A stretch of DNA of 64,000 nt from the NCBI RefSeq assembly GCF_008728515.1, contig NC_044985.1, forward strand, positions 76,174,155 through 76,238,154, in the 5' to 3' direction. The DNA is from Papio anubis. Taxonomy: Eukaryota > Chordata > Mammalia > Primates > Cercopithecidae. The notes beneath the pieces were generated by a model. The model had not been told where the DNA came from and did not search any database. It was given only the letters and a program-made list of their open reading frames with translations. This document shows positions 54,631 through 64,000 of the stretch, in pieces (the stretch's first letter is position 1; each line of letters starts with the position of its first letter). The position numbers were made by a program, and so were the translations under genes.

Positions 54631-56450
54631 ACAAATTTTAAGTTAAGAGAAAAGGGCTACAATTAAAAACTATTTCAGATAGAGGACTATATCTTAAGGA
54701 AAGACTAGGTTGGTTACAGCTCTGTCATTGATTGCTAAAGTCTACTTTGAGCTATGATCCAGTGGCAGATAATATTGTCAGAGTTCTTAATGGGCATTTC
54801 TAATAAATCTGAATGAGGTACAGAAAGTTTTGTAACTGAGGTAAGACAATCATAATGTTCTTCTCCTTCTGGTAGGGGCAGGAGAGGGGCAGGACTCAGG
54901 GTGTTGTGTTGATGAATAGAAACGTTAAAGAGAGAGTAACTGCATCCTGTAAAAGGGTGATCAGTTGGCTGAAAAGTGTTGTGCGTTCTCAGTCACTAGC
55001 AATATCTCCACTGCATGAGAAACCATGAGGTCAAGTGTGGAGCCTAGAAAAAATTTAGCAGAGGCTGTTTTTGATTCAGAATTTTATTTGGAGGCCTCAG
55101 CATACATACTGCAGAAAATGCTGCCCACTGGGCCTGGCAAATTATTTCCTTTCTTTTCTAAAGGTTCTCTGGAATGAGCAATTTTGTTCAAATCAAGTGT
55201 TTCCCAGAGTTGCTAGTGTAGGCCCAAATTATCCTTTGTAGAATTATGCCATTTAGAAAGAGAAGCACAAAATTTAGGATTGTAATGAATGTCCAAATAA
55301 GAGCAGGCTTTTTTTTTTTTTTTCTGGAAGATGAAAAGATTTAGGTATAGACAACCCCATGAGAGCTGACGATGGTCAATAGGAACATAAGGCTTACGCA
55401 CTTTGTGTCTCAGGCTCCTAACCCAACAATCTGTACTTCCCAGCAGGCATAAGCCTTACATTACTATTGACCATTGCCAGTTCTCATGGGGTTGTCTATA
55501 TCTAAATCTGCTGATGAAAACTAAGCTCTCAGGACAAAAATTGTGAATGAAGGAGAACCTCATCCAGTTTCATTGATGACTCACACAAAAGTTTGTCAAG
55601 TGAATGCCAGTCCAAACTTAACCATCTGTGAAGCTAGCTTAAACAATGGGCTGATACATACTTTCTACCCTATAATATTCCCCTATTATGACAAACACTT
55701 GATTGGACACCCCAACACAAAATGGTAACACAAAAAATAGCAAATGAGGTATAAAGGGGTAGCCTGATTCTACCAAAGCTGCCAAACAAATCACAGCCAA
55801 TAACAAAACCCAGGTTCTAAACTTAAAATAAATAGTCGAGTATATCAATACAAAGAAAGCAGAGTTCACACCCGGTGCTGAGTTACAATATCAGTGCAGA
55901 CTCCAGCAGAAAGACACAAGGGGCCTTGGAGGGTATGCACCTGATTGAAGGCTGGGCTCTGCTACCATGCTGTCTCCATCGGACCTCCAGGAAAACACTT
56001 GAAATAAATGGAGATGACCCAAAGGAAAATTTAAAAGGCTATTTGTTCAGATTTTGCCATAGCAAGAGAGTCAGCCATCATCATCTATCATCACTTGGTT
56101 TTGGCAGAGACTCAAAGGCAGACAGGGGAACACAGGGAAGCCTTCAGGTAATCCCTGATTGGAGGTTTTGGGCATGTAGAAATTGGAGATGGGGTAACTA
56201 GAAGTGGGTATCCTATATGATTGGTTAAGGGAGCATATTTGGCTCTGTCTGATTGCTCCTACAGTGACAGTGGAGATGGGAATTAGAGAAAAATGTTAGT
56301 TATTAATTGAGCTCTATCTGCTTCGGGTCAATTGCTACAGAGTTTGTGGTTTGTCTTTCTGGACTCTTGGCTACGGATTGTGGGTCAGAGTTCTATTTTT
56401 ATATATGGTTGACTATTGTCCCTTAGTATATTCAATATTTCAGGCACTTG
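54631..56450. other. Unassigned block, possibly ERV-derived, with 63-bp inverted repeat
   Basis: A long block with LTR- or env-like style (GGGGCAGGACTCAGGGTGTT, TGATCAGTTGGCTGAAAAG, GGAGCATATTTGGCTCTG) that I cannot assign. It holds the inverted repeat at 55337-55509 and a T15 run at 55309-55323. The 108-codon frame 55875-56201 and smaller ones show no known motif. Low confidence in any class. Confidence 0.3.
55337..55509. repeat. 63-bp imperfect inverted repeat, 47-nt spacer
   Basis: Positions 55337-55399 (starting AGATTTAGGTATAGACAACC) and 55447-55509 are reverse complements at 55 of 63 positions. Seven of the eight differences are transitions. The spacer is 55400-55446. A T15 run stands 13 bp to the left. 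Confidence 0.95.
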
Positions 56451-58258
56451 CTAAGAACTTTGAGGTGGGGGAAAATGATAAGTTGAAAAGAGCAGGAGGG
56501 AATTATGTTAATTGTAGCTCAATATACCTGAATATAACAAATAAAATTATATATGTTAGTTTTATGATTGTCTCCAGAAAACTTCAACAGTTTTTATATG
56601 AGAATTGAACTGCATACAAATTTTCATTCAGTGCAAGTAAAATGGAAGGAGAGAGCGTTGAAGGAGCCAAAAGAAATTGCAAAGTGTGGGTGTCCTATAC
56701 CACAGAATCAAGGCTGATCTAAGAGGAAAGTTAATCTGAGGAAGGACTTGATGGATGGTATAAAAATGGTGGGGTCAAGGACCTCAGTGAGAAAAAAGAA
56801 TTTCATCAATGAAACTCATTGAGCCAGTGAGCCTGAAGAAAGTCAGTGATGGTCAGGTGTATATTTGGAAATTATGATTTCACAGATGGTACAGTTTCTA
56901 CTAGTGAGAAATTCTAGGTCTGGCTGTAGAGTAGTTTAAAAATTAGTGAAAATAAAAAGTGCAAGCAACTGATCAGTCATGGTGAAGGATGGATCAAACA
57001 TGAAGATGGTAGGGGCAACATGAATGACACAGAAGTTTCAGTGGAGTAGAAGAATGAAATGCATTTGCTAAAGTTATTAATAAGTAATGAGGAGTATCAC
57101 TAGGTTGGTGATGAACAGGAACAGGAAGTGGGAGAGGCTAATGGGGTCAAATTTCATAAGCCTAAAAGGAAAATAATTTTCTGCTTCATTTTAAAAAGTG
57201 AGATAGATAGAATTTTGAAATGGAAGTTACATTGATTAGTGTGCAGGAAACCCATCAACTTACTACCCAATCCTGACATATCAAGAGTGTTTGAGAATCA
57301 GCAGCTTCTAATGAAGAAGGCTGTGCTAAGGATGTAGCATCTCAGGAGAGAGTCAAATTTTAGTTCCAGCAAAAAGTTGTGATTGGAAAGAGGTTGAGGG
57401 TATATGGGAGCTATTGGAAAGAACTGGGAGACTCTTGTTAGTGTCAACTGCCTGCCCGTATTATTCTTGGTGCTGGTACCAACATTCCTTATGGTGCTTT
57501 GCTTTCTGCCTGTCTAGCATCTGTCCTCCTCATTTGTCATCTCTGGCTTCCTTGGCTATTTGTCAGTTCATCTTAGTCTAATGTGTTCAACTCATTCCCA
57601 CTTCTGCCACCAGAGACGTGTATCTAACCATTTCATGGGAGGAAAGAAAGACTAGAAGAAAGAGAAGGAGGAAGTAATGAAGAAAACAATGAGCAATATT
57701 TTCTCCCTCATTTTAGGTTACCAGTCTTTTCCTCTCTTCTCTTCTAGATCGCTTCTGTTCTTTGCTCTTGACCAGGCAGTGGAACTATTGCTGTGTTCTT
57801 TCCTTATGTAATTCATGCATCTTAGATGTGCTGTTAGTTATGTAACATATGCCAAAATCTACCAGTAGAACACTATAAGATATTTAAATATGTTGCTTTA
57901 GTGTTTATTACTATTATAAAAAAGGTAAAACATTGACATAAAAGTTGCATTTTTTCCTAATAAAAGCACAAATTGTGCTGAAAGAATTTTTTTTTCTGTT
58001 TCTAAATATATTTTGGAGATTTAGGCTTCTCTGTGAAACAACTGAAATGCTTTTGAACCATTATTTTTATCCTTTCCCCCAAATCTCAGAATGTTAATGC
58101 AAAAGTAAATTTTGATAGGCAAAACAAGGATTAGAAAATATGAACAGAAGTTATATCTGGCTGCTTAGCTGGCTGGGGATATAATAGCAATTTGAGGCTT
58201 ACATACTTATTGTACACACATGACCTTTACAATGCTATAGTAAACTCAATATCACAGT

Positions 58259-58282
58259 TGCTTATTAGTACACTAATAAGCA
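58259..58282. repeat. Near-perfect 24-bp palindrome
   Basis: TGCTTATTAGT and ACTAATAAGCA, exact 11-bp reverse complements, separated by AC. Confidence 0.97.
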
Positions 58283-58486
58283 GGGAGGTAGAAATCTTCT
58301 AATATGAATGAATGTGTATAGTTTCAATATTCAGGGTATTAGGAGAGCTTTTATTCTAGTCTCTGGAAATACAGCTTTCCATATCTTAAGTAAATTTTAT
58401 TTCTAACTCTACTAATAGCAAGGATAACTTTTATAAAACAAACTAAACAAACTTAAGTTGCTTTAACTCAACCCAGCCAGCCCGGC

Positions 58487-58523
58487 CACACACACACACC
58501 CACCCCCCCCACACACACACACA
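58487..58523. repeat. (CA)n microsatellite with C-run
   Basis: CA units interrupted by CCCACCCCCCCC. Confidence 0.95.
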
Positions 58524-58635
58524 AATTAAACTCAGATACTTCACTACTTTCAGTGGGTCTGAAACCATAATTGATTTCTGCAAAAACTATTGTTTGAATG
58601 CTGTACTACTCATTTTATTACCGATTATTACACTG

Positions 58636-58700
58636 AAAAGAAAGAAAGTAAGAAATAAAAGAAGAAAGGAAAAAGGGAAGGAAGGAAGAAACAAAGGAAA
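58636..58700. repeat. Purine-rich GAAA/GGAA tract
   Basis: Degenerate GAAA and GGAA units, about 65 bp with very few pyrimidines. Confidence 0.85.
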
Positions 58701-59007
58701 CAGCTGATGATGTGTAAGCAAGCAAAGATATGCAGTCCCTTTCTTATGTTATTCATTTTTAAGCTTATCTGTAATTAACTGCTTGTGGAACATAACTGAA
58801 TTAAATGTTTACTAGTTAATTCAAAGCCATTTAATCTATATTGGAAATATTAAAATGCAGTGGCTAATTGCTGGTTATCACAGCTGAAATAAACTAAAAT
58901 ATCAGCCCCATTGATTCTTTTTTTTAATGTGAATAAAAACAGAAACACCAGCACGAGCATGTATATACATATAATCTCTTGTATATCTCTTTAAGAAATT
59001 TATTTGG

Positions 59008-59152
59008 GGCCATGCACAGTGGTTCACTCTAATCCCAGCACTTTGGGAGACTGAGGCATGATACAGGAGGATCGTTTGAGCCCACCAGTTAGAGACCAGC
59101 CTGTACAACACAATGGGACCATATCTCTATGAAAGAGAGAGAGAGAGAGATG
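59008..59152 (+). mobile_element. Alu left monomer (FLAM-like)
   Basis: A single Alu arm: GGCCATGCACAGTGG, CTAATCCCAGCACTTTGGGA, AGGATCGTTTGAGCCC and GACCAGCCTGTACAACA, then a (GA)n tail in place of the linker and right arm. TATTTGG at 59001-59007 and 59153-59159 is the target duplication, so it inserted as a monomer. Confidence 0.85.
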
Positions 59153-59159
59153 TATTTGG

Positions 59160-60639
59160 TGCTATCATGTTGCCCATTCTTAGATGCATCCCAAAGATGA
59201 CTAACCAGCTAACTAAAGTGCACTTTATTATTCACACTAAAGAAGAATTAAAAATACAAGATGATTTTAAAAATTCCTTTGGGATTATAGCCTTGCTCCA
59301 GGCCAGCAGTTCATTCTGACTATAAAATGCAGAAAAGTTATCTGGGATTATAGGTTTTTAGTTATTTATTGTAACAACTTAAAAGGTTGAGGTAATTCTT
59401 AACCAGATATTTAAATTCTCAGGAAAAAATAACTTAGTTACTTAGTGTTGCTATTTTTCAGTGACTAAAAGCTTTAGTCAAAGAATAACATCTAATAAAT
59501 TGCCTAGTCTGGGAAGCAAAACTTAAAAAATGAAATAATTTCAGAAGCTATGCTTATACCATAAAAGTGACATGTTCATAAAAATCACAAAACTGTATAT
59601 AATAATAAATGAGTGTCATCCCATTAAACTTCCATTCATGAATTACATAATACATTATTTTATTTTGAGATGTAACTCCTTCATAAGCAGTTTAGTCGGT
59701 TGGTTTCCCACTGTAACATCTTGTCAGTGCAATGCAGATGCTTAGTGCCAGCCCTTTAAAATATTAATACCCCTTTAATTGAATGAGTTTAGATATGTAC
59801 AATTTCTAAATTATCTTTGGATTTGCCCTGCCTAGATTATTGTGTCATTTACAGAAACTATCATTTCTCTACTAAAATCTAATAGTATATACTTTCCATA
59901 ATCTTGCTGAGATTACTCACCCAGGGCTGACAAACATCTAATGTTAACGTATTTCTTCAAGAGAAATGATAACCAAAATATTATTTGAGACTACTGTTTT
60001 CTATGCACTGCTGTCTCTCAGTTTCCTCTCACTTTCCTGTTTGTCTCTCAATTCTCTACTCCACTACCTCAGGATTCTTAATCTCCCACAAAAAGAGCAT
60101 TCTCACTTTTAGCTGTGCTTTAGATTATCTTGTTTAATTTTAGGGAGCCATCACTCCTCACAGTACTTTTTCCCACTTTTGCTAACCTCCATTCTAAACT
60201 CACTCCATTGCAGTTTTAGTGTTCACAATGAATTACATAAGCAAAGAATGATTCCTTTACCTTGTTGCCTTGATTCCTAGAAACCTGGCCAAAAGAAGTA
60301 AGACACTGTCTTTTAAATCTCACACACTCATGCCAGAAGTGGCTTACTTCTGGTTCCACTTCATTACTTCTCTTTTCGGTTTTTCCTCTGTTGAAACTGT
60401 TAAATATGGTTTTGACATTGTCTTTGCATTCCTGTGTTTTATTAATCCATATTTGCTGCCTATTTTAGCGCCTGGCTTCCAGTCTCCCTAAATTACTTTG
60501 TACAGTATGGGCACTTCAACAATCATATTGATGACAAATCTAATCCACTAATTTAAAAGATGTTTTTAACCTTTCTTACTCTAGAACAAGGGTAGGAAAA
60601 TAACACATATTTAGGATTATATTTCTTCTGCCAATTTTC
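59160..60639. other. Unassigned intergenic sequence
   Basis: No element recognised. The 73-codon frame at 60270-60491 (hydrophobic, no conserved motif) is not called a gene. Confidence 0.5.
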
Positions 60640-60767
60640 TGAAACAATTCAGCCTCCTAGAATATTTACTATTCTCTCAGCATGCCTTGGAATTTCACAC
60701 CTGTGTGCCGTTGTTTATGCTATTTTCTTGATCTGAAATATACTTCCTGTGATAGAACCACTTAATT
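60640..60767 (+). repeat. Probable L2 LINE fragment
   Basis: CAGCATGCCTTGGAATTTCAC, GTGTGCCGTTGTTTATGC and CTTGATCTGAAATATACTTCC resemble the L2 passage gcctttgcacatgctgttccctctgcctggaatgctcttcc. Confidence 0.42.
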
Positions 60768-60781
60768 CAAATGTGACTATA

Positions 60782-61073
60782 GTTCTTTTTCTTCTTGTTG
60801 TTGAGACAAAGACTCGTTTTGTTGCCCAGGCTGGAGCACAGTGTTGCGATTTCGGCTCATTGCAACCTCTCACTCCAAGGTTCAAGTGATTCTCTGGCCT
60901 CAGCCTCCCAAGTACAGGCATGTGCCATCAAGCCTGGCTAATTTTTTTGTATTTTTAGTAGAGATGGGGTTGTGCCACATTGGCCAGGCTGGTCTTGAAC
61001 TGGCCTCAAGTGATCCACTTGCCTTGACCTCCCAAAATGGTGGAATTACAGGCGTGAGCCACCACCCCCAGCC
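60782..61073 (-). mobile_element. AluS/J SINE, antisense
   Basis: Reversed dimeric Alu with a degraded T-rich tail (TTCTTTTTCTTCTTGTTGTTG), an internal deletion near CCAAGTACAGG and a head ending CCCCAGCC. CAAATGTGACTATA (60768-60781) and CAAATGTGGCTATA (61074-61087) are a 14-bp target duplication with one difference. The 104-codon frame at 60841-61155 is an Alu shadow. Confidence 0.95.
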
Positions 61074-61655
61074 CAAATGTGGCTATAAGTCTTTATCTTA
61101 CCTTGTTGGCAATGCTGAAGTAGTGGGAGGTTTTTTAAGAGTAGTGGCAAAATAATTTTTTAGTTTTGAATCCCCAAATCAGTCCTAGAAATTCATAATC
61201 CCTTAATTAATGTTTACTGGATTGAATGTATTTGAACTAACTTGAGTTAAATACATAAGGCAACATTCTAAGTAAAAAAAGATCATAGATCAGAACTTCT
61301 GTTTTCATTTCTCCTTGCTTGGCTCTCCCTGAAATCCCAAGAAAGGAGATTCAATATAATTTAATCATAAAATATAAGAAATTCCAAATATTATTACAAA
61401 TCACAAGTTAGTCAGTAGGCAGCCTTATATTGCTCTAACTGGCTCCCAGTCTTAATGTCATCACACATCCTTTATGTATACATTTTTATGAATAAAATTC
61501 TTTCAATAGTGAGTGATTTTATTGCATTTGTTATGTTCAGTGGCTATCAGATTGAAAACTATATCTTGGGGATCTGGTTTTCTTATCAACTGGCAATGAT
61601 AAATAAACAGACTTTTTTTTTTCTGTTTCAAAATTCAAGTCTGCAGTTGAATACC

Positions 61656-61672
61656 AAAAAAAAAAAAAAAAA
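61656..61672. repeat. (A)17 homopolymer
   Basis: Seventeen A residues; 33 bp earlier there is a T10 run at 61613-61622. Confidence 0.95.
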
Positions 61673-61737
61673 TCCCAATTTTATTTCAGAGAATTTCAAA
61701 TCCTTTATATTTAGTGGATGACCCCATCAGTCTTTGC

Positions 61738-61760
61738 CAGAGTGAGAAGTTCTCACTCTG
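61738..61760. repeat. 23-bp palindrome with single central base
   Basis: CAGAGTGAGAA and TTCTCACTCTG, exact 11-bp reverse complements around one G. Confidence 0.97.
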
Positions 61761-63594
61761 TGAGACAACTGTGAAAAATTGGGAAGTAATATGAGAAAAT
61801 AGATATGGTATTCTGACCGTTTTGTAGAAATATTTTGGAAAGATTTTTATGACTAAGAAATCATAACCATCAGGGTAATACTTTCTTCAGTTGTCAAAGT
61901 TGTCATCAGATCAAAGAAGTCCAAAAATTTATCCAGGGAGCAGAGGGATTTAATTCCATCAGGAATGATATAACACTAAGATTTATCATTGTAAAAGTAA
62001 TACAAGTCATGTATAGAAAGAGAAAAACATAAAGCGACTATACATAACAACTCATTAATGTGCAATCCTTTCATGTTTTTCCCTTTCTATTTCTCCTGAA
62101 GTGCTAATGGATTTCCTTAAACCCATTTCTTGTTTTGTCCCTGTAATTGCCGATGGCACATGTATGAGGCAATTGGCCAAAATTAAAGGCAGTGCAAAGT
62201 CACAGAAAACATGAGAACTAATTGACAATAATGCACCCTGAGAATTTAACCACACATCATTTGTGTGAGACTGTGATACGGTATTATTATATGATAAGAA
62301 TTTTTCTAAAATATTATCTAAAAGCACGTAGTTATTTGATGTTGGAATCAGAACTAGTATTTATATTTTTACTATTATTCTTTCATCTTGTTCTATTCAA
62401 CAGACTACCAACAATAAAATTAAAATTAATAATAAGTATTATACCAAGTAAACTATTATAATATTTTGTGTAGAAATTATCAAGGATTTCTACAACTAAG
62501 AATTTCTATAATAATTAGATATCATATATGTGGTAGCAATAAAATTTTTACCAATAAGTTCAACTGATTATATGTATTAACAATTTTAGTGGAAAAATAT
62601 CCAAATTATTCCTTGGAAAGATATATTTTCCTCAATTATCAATAAGTTTTTTTTTGTATTCTCATCATTTTATCTTAATTAAATTTGATTACTTCAAGTT
62701 GTACCATTAAAAAAGATGGAAAATTGGTCTGTTTGCAAATGCCAGTTGACAAACCACTAAGTACCAATCTTCTACATATGGTATTAAATGAATCATGATT
62801 ATTGAAACTGAGTTTTGCTTGTCATTGCTAAATGTCAGGGAAAAAGATTTTCACTATCTCATTTGTCCAATGTCCCTTGCCAATGATTATTTAGCCTTTG
62901 AATGCACTAGATTGTAATACCAAGAAACATTTAATAATATTTAGAATGAAAAATGTATTTACTGTGGTAACTCCCAAATTAAAAACTCAATTGTAGATTA
63001 AATGGTCACCTGTAAGTACTGTACCATGACTGGAACCATTAATACATGAATCATTCAGAAACAGTGTTATAAATAATAGTTTATCTCAGTTTTTCAAAAT
63101 TCATATTTAATCTCTGAGTAATATGGAATAATACACTAAAATACTTGTATGCATTTAAGAGAAATTGAAGTATAAATGTTAATTGGCTGTGATTTTCTGC
63201 CTGAGTGAAAGCAAGCTTCATCGTAGAAAAATGGAAGGTTAGATGGATACTCCCTGGAGCTTCTATACATCGATATTTGCAAGAGCTGTAGAGGTTTATG
63301 TCATCTGTTTTAATGTGTATAGTTTAATTACCAAACATATATCTTTCTCTTTATCTTCTTGAAAGTGTTTGACTTTTTATTTGTAAAGTAATTAGTGGTG
63401 ACTTAATACAATGATGTAAGTAAATAAAAATAAAATTAATAAAGGAAATAAAAGGAATGATAGAATCAAATAAAAAACAGGGATAAAAAAACAATATTAC
63501 AGAGAAGGAAGTAGTTACATTTATCTACAAGCAAATGGGCAAGAATTAGAAAAGAGGAAAAATGGAAGTCATTTAAAAGTGTCTTCTGGATGGG

Positions 63595-64000
63595 GTGTCT
63601 TGCAAGATGGCCAAATAGGAATAGCTTCAGTCTGCAGATCAGTGCAGAAGGCAGGTGATCTCTGCATTTCCAACTGAGGTACCTGGCTTATCTCATTGGG
63701 ACTGATTAGACCGTGGGTGCAGCCCATGGAGGGTGAGCCCAAGCAGGGTGGGGTTTCACCTCCACTGGGAAGCACAAGGGGTCAGGGAACTCTCTCCTCT
63801 AGCCAAGGGAAGCCTTGAGGGACTGTGCCGTGAGGAATGGTGCACTGTGGCCCAGATGCTATGCTTTTCTCAAGATCTTCGCAACCCTCAGACGAGGGAA
63901 TTCCCTGGATGCCTACGCCACCAGGGTCCTGGGTTTTAAGTGCAAAACTTGGGTACCGAGCTAGCTGCAGGAGTTTTTTTTGTTTGTTTGTTGGTTGGTT
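63595..64000 (+). mobile_element. L1PA 5' UTR, sense, runs off the window
   Basis: Start of an L1 5' leader: CTTGCAAGATGGCC, AGGAATAGCTTCAGTCTGCAG, TTCCAACTGAGGTACCTGGC, GGGAAGCACAAGGGGTCAGG and TTGGGTACCGAGCTAGCTGC. These follow the L1PA 5' UTR in order, so the element begins at its true 5' end. ORF1 would begin some 500 bp or more beyond the window. The last bases (TTTTTTTTGTTTGTTTG, TTGGTTGG) are unusual for this position. Frames at 63569-63939 are leader shadows. Confidence 0.93.
63603..63612 (+). promoter_or_regulatory. YY1-type site at L1 start
   Basis: CAAGATGGCC, the YY1 motif that positions transcription start in L1 5' UTRs. The same ten bases in reverse occur at 36557-36566. Confidence 0.75.

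Larger units (their letters stand above)
56451..59000. other. Unassigned block with simple repeats and a palindrome
   Basis: No interspersed repeat recognised over about 2.5 kb. It holds the palindrome at 58259-58282, a CA/C-rich microsatellite at 58487-58523 and a purine-rich GAAA/GGAA tract at about 58636-58700. Confidence 0.5.
61088..63594. other. Unassigned AT-rich block
   Basis: About 2.5 kb with no recognised interspersed repeat. It holds a T10 run at 61613-61622, an A17 run at 61656-61672, the palindrome at 61738-61760 and an A-rich stretch at about 63420-63495 before the L1. Confidence 0.5.

Noticed and set aside
1..64000. CRISPR array, operons, ribosome binding sites, prophage
   Set aside because: No regularly spaced repeats of CRISPR type; repeats and composition are those of a primate nuclear genome.

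Overview
The window reads as gene-poor intergenic DNA from a primate, most likely an Old World monkey. The young Alu at 1486-1797, read on its own strand, carries GGCTCAAGCC at its head, CTAGCCGGGCGAGG at the A-rich linker and GGCGTAAACCC in the right arm. These variants are typical of macaque/baboon AluY copies and not of human ones. No open frame is longer than 163 codons. The longest ones fall inside L1 leaders, LTRs or other repeats, so I call no protein-coding gene, no tRNA or rRNA gene and no CRISPR array. All family names rest on recall of consensus sequences; no search was run.

Layout. 0-10.7 kb: two AluY copies, an L1PB-like 5' UTR joined to an ORF1 tail and split by a younger L1PA 3' end, several older L1 3' ends, and an L1 whose 5' part is inverted (twin-priming form) and holds a TA-rich expansion, an Alu and a fossil Alu monomer. 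10.9-21.5 kb: two ERV-L type (MLT2-like) solo LTRs in opposite orientation, MIR scraps, an Alu monomer and long stretches I cannot assign. 21.5-32.2 kb: a five-level nest, with an L2 split by a MER2/Tigger1 DNA transposon, split by a roughly full-length old L1, split by an MLT2-like LTR and a MaLR provirus, the latter split by an Alu. A second Alu sits directly in the L1.

32-45 kb: unassigned AT-rich DNA, a collapsed THE1/MST provirus, an antisense L1 5' UTR, a decayed antisense L1M, two Alus, an MLT1 solo LTR with exact 5-bp target duplications, and small perfect hairpins. 45-48 kb: a hAT-Charlie (MER1-like) piece, a CpG-retaining class I ERV LTR, and a longer class I LTR-like block with TATA box and poly(A) signal. 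48-56.5 kb: unassigned blocks that look like decayed repeats, an L1M split by an MLT1 LTR, an MLT2-like LTR whose middle is replaced by TA repeats, and a 63-bp imperfect inverted repeat. 56.5-64 kb: mostly unassigned, with one Alu monomer, one Alu, two near-perfect palindromes and, at the right edge, the sense-strand 5' UTR of an L1PA that runs out of the window.

Nothing here acts as a gene system. What can be read is the order of insertions, element structure (target duplications, inversion, internal deletion) and local secondary-structure motifs. I found no convincing undescribed biological system.
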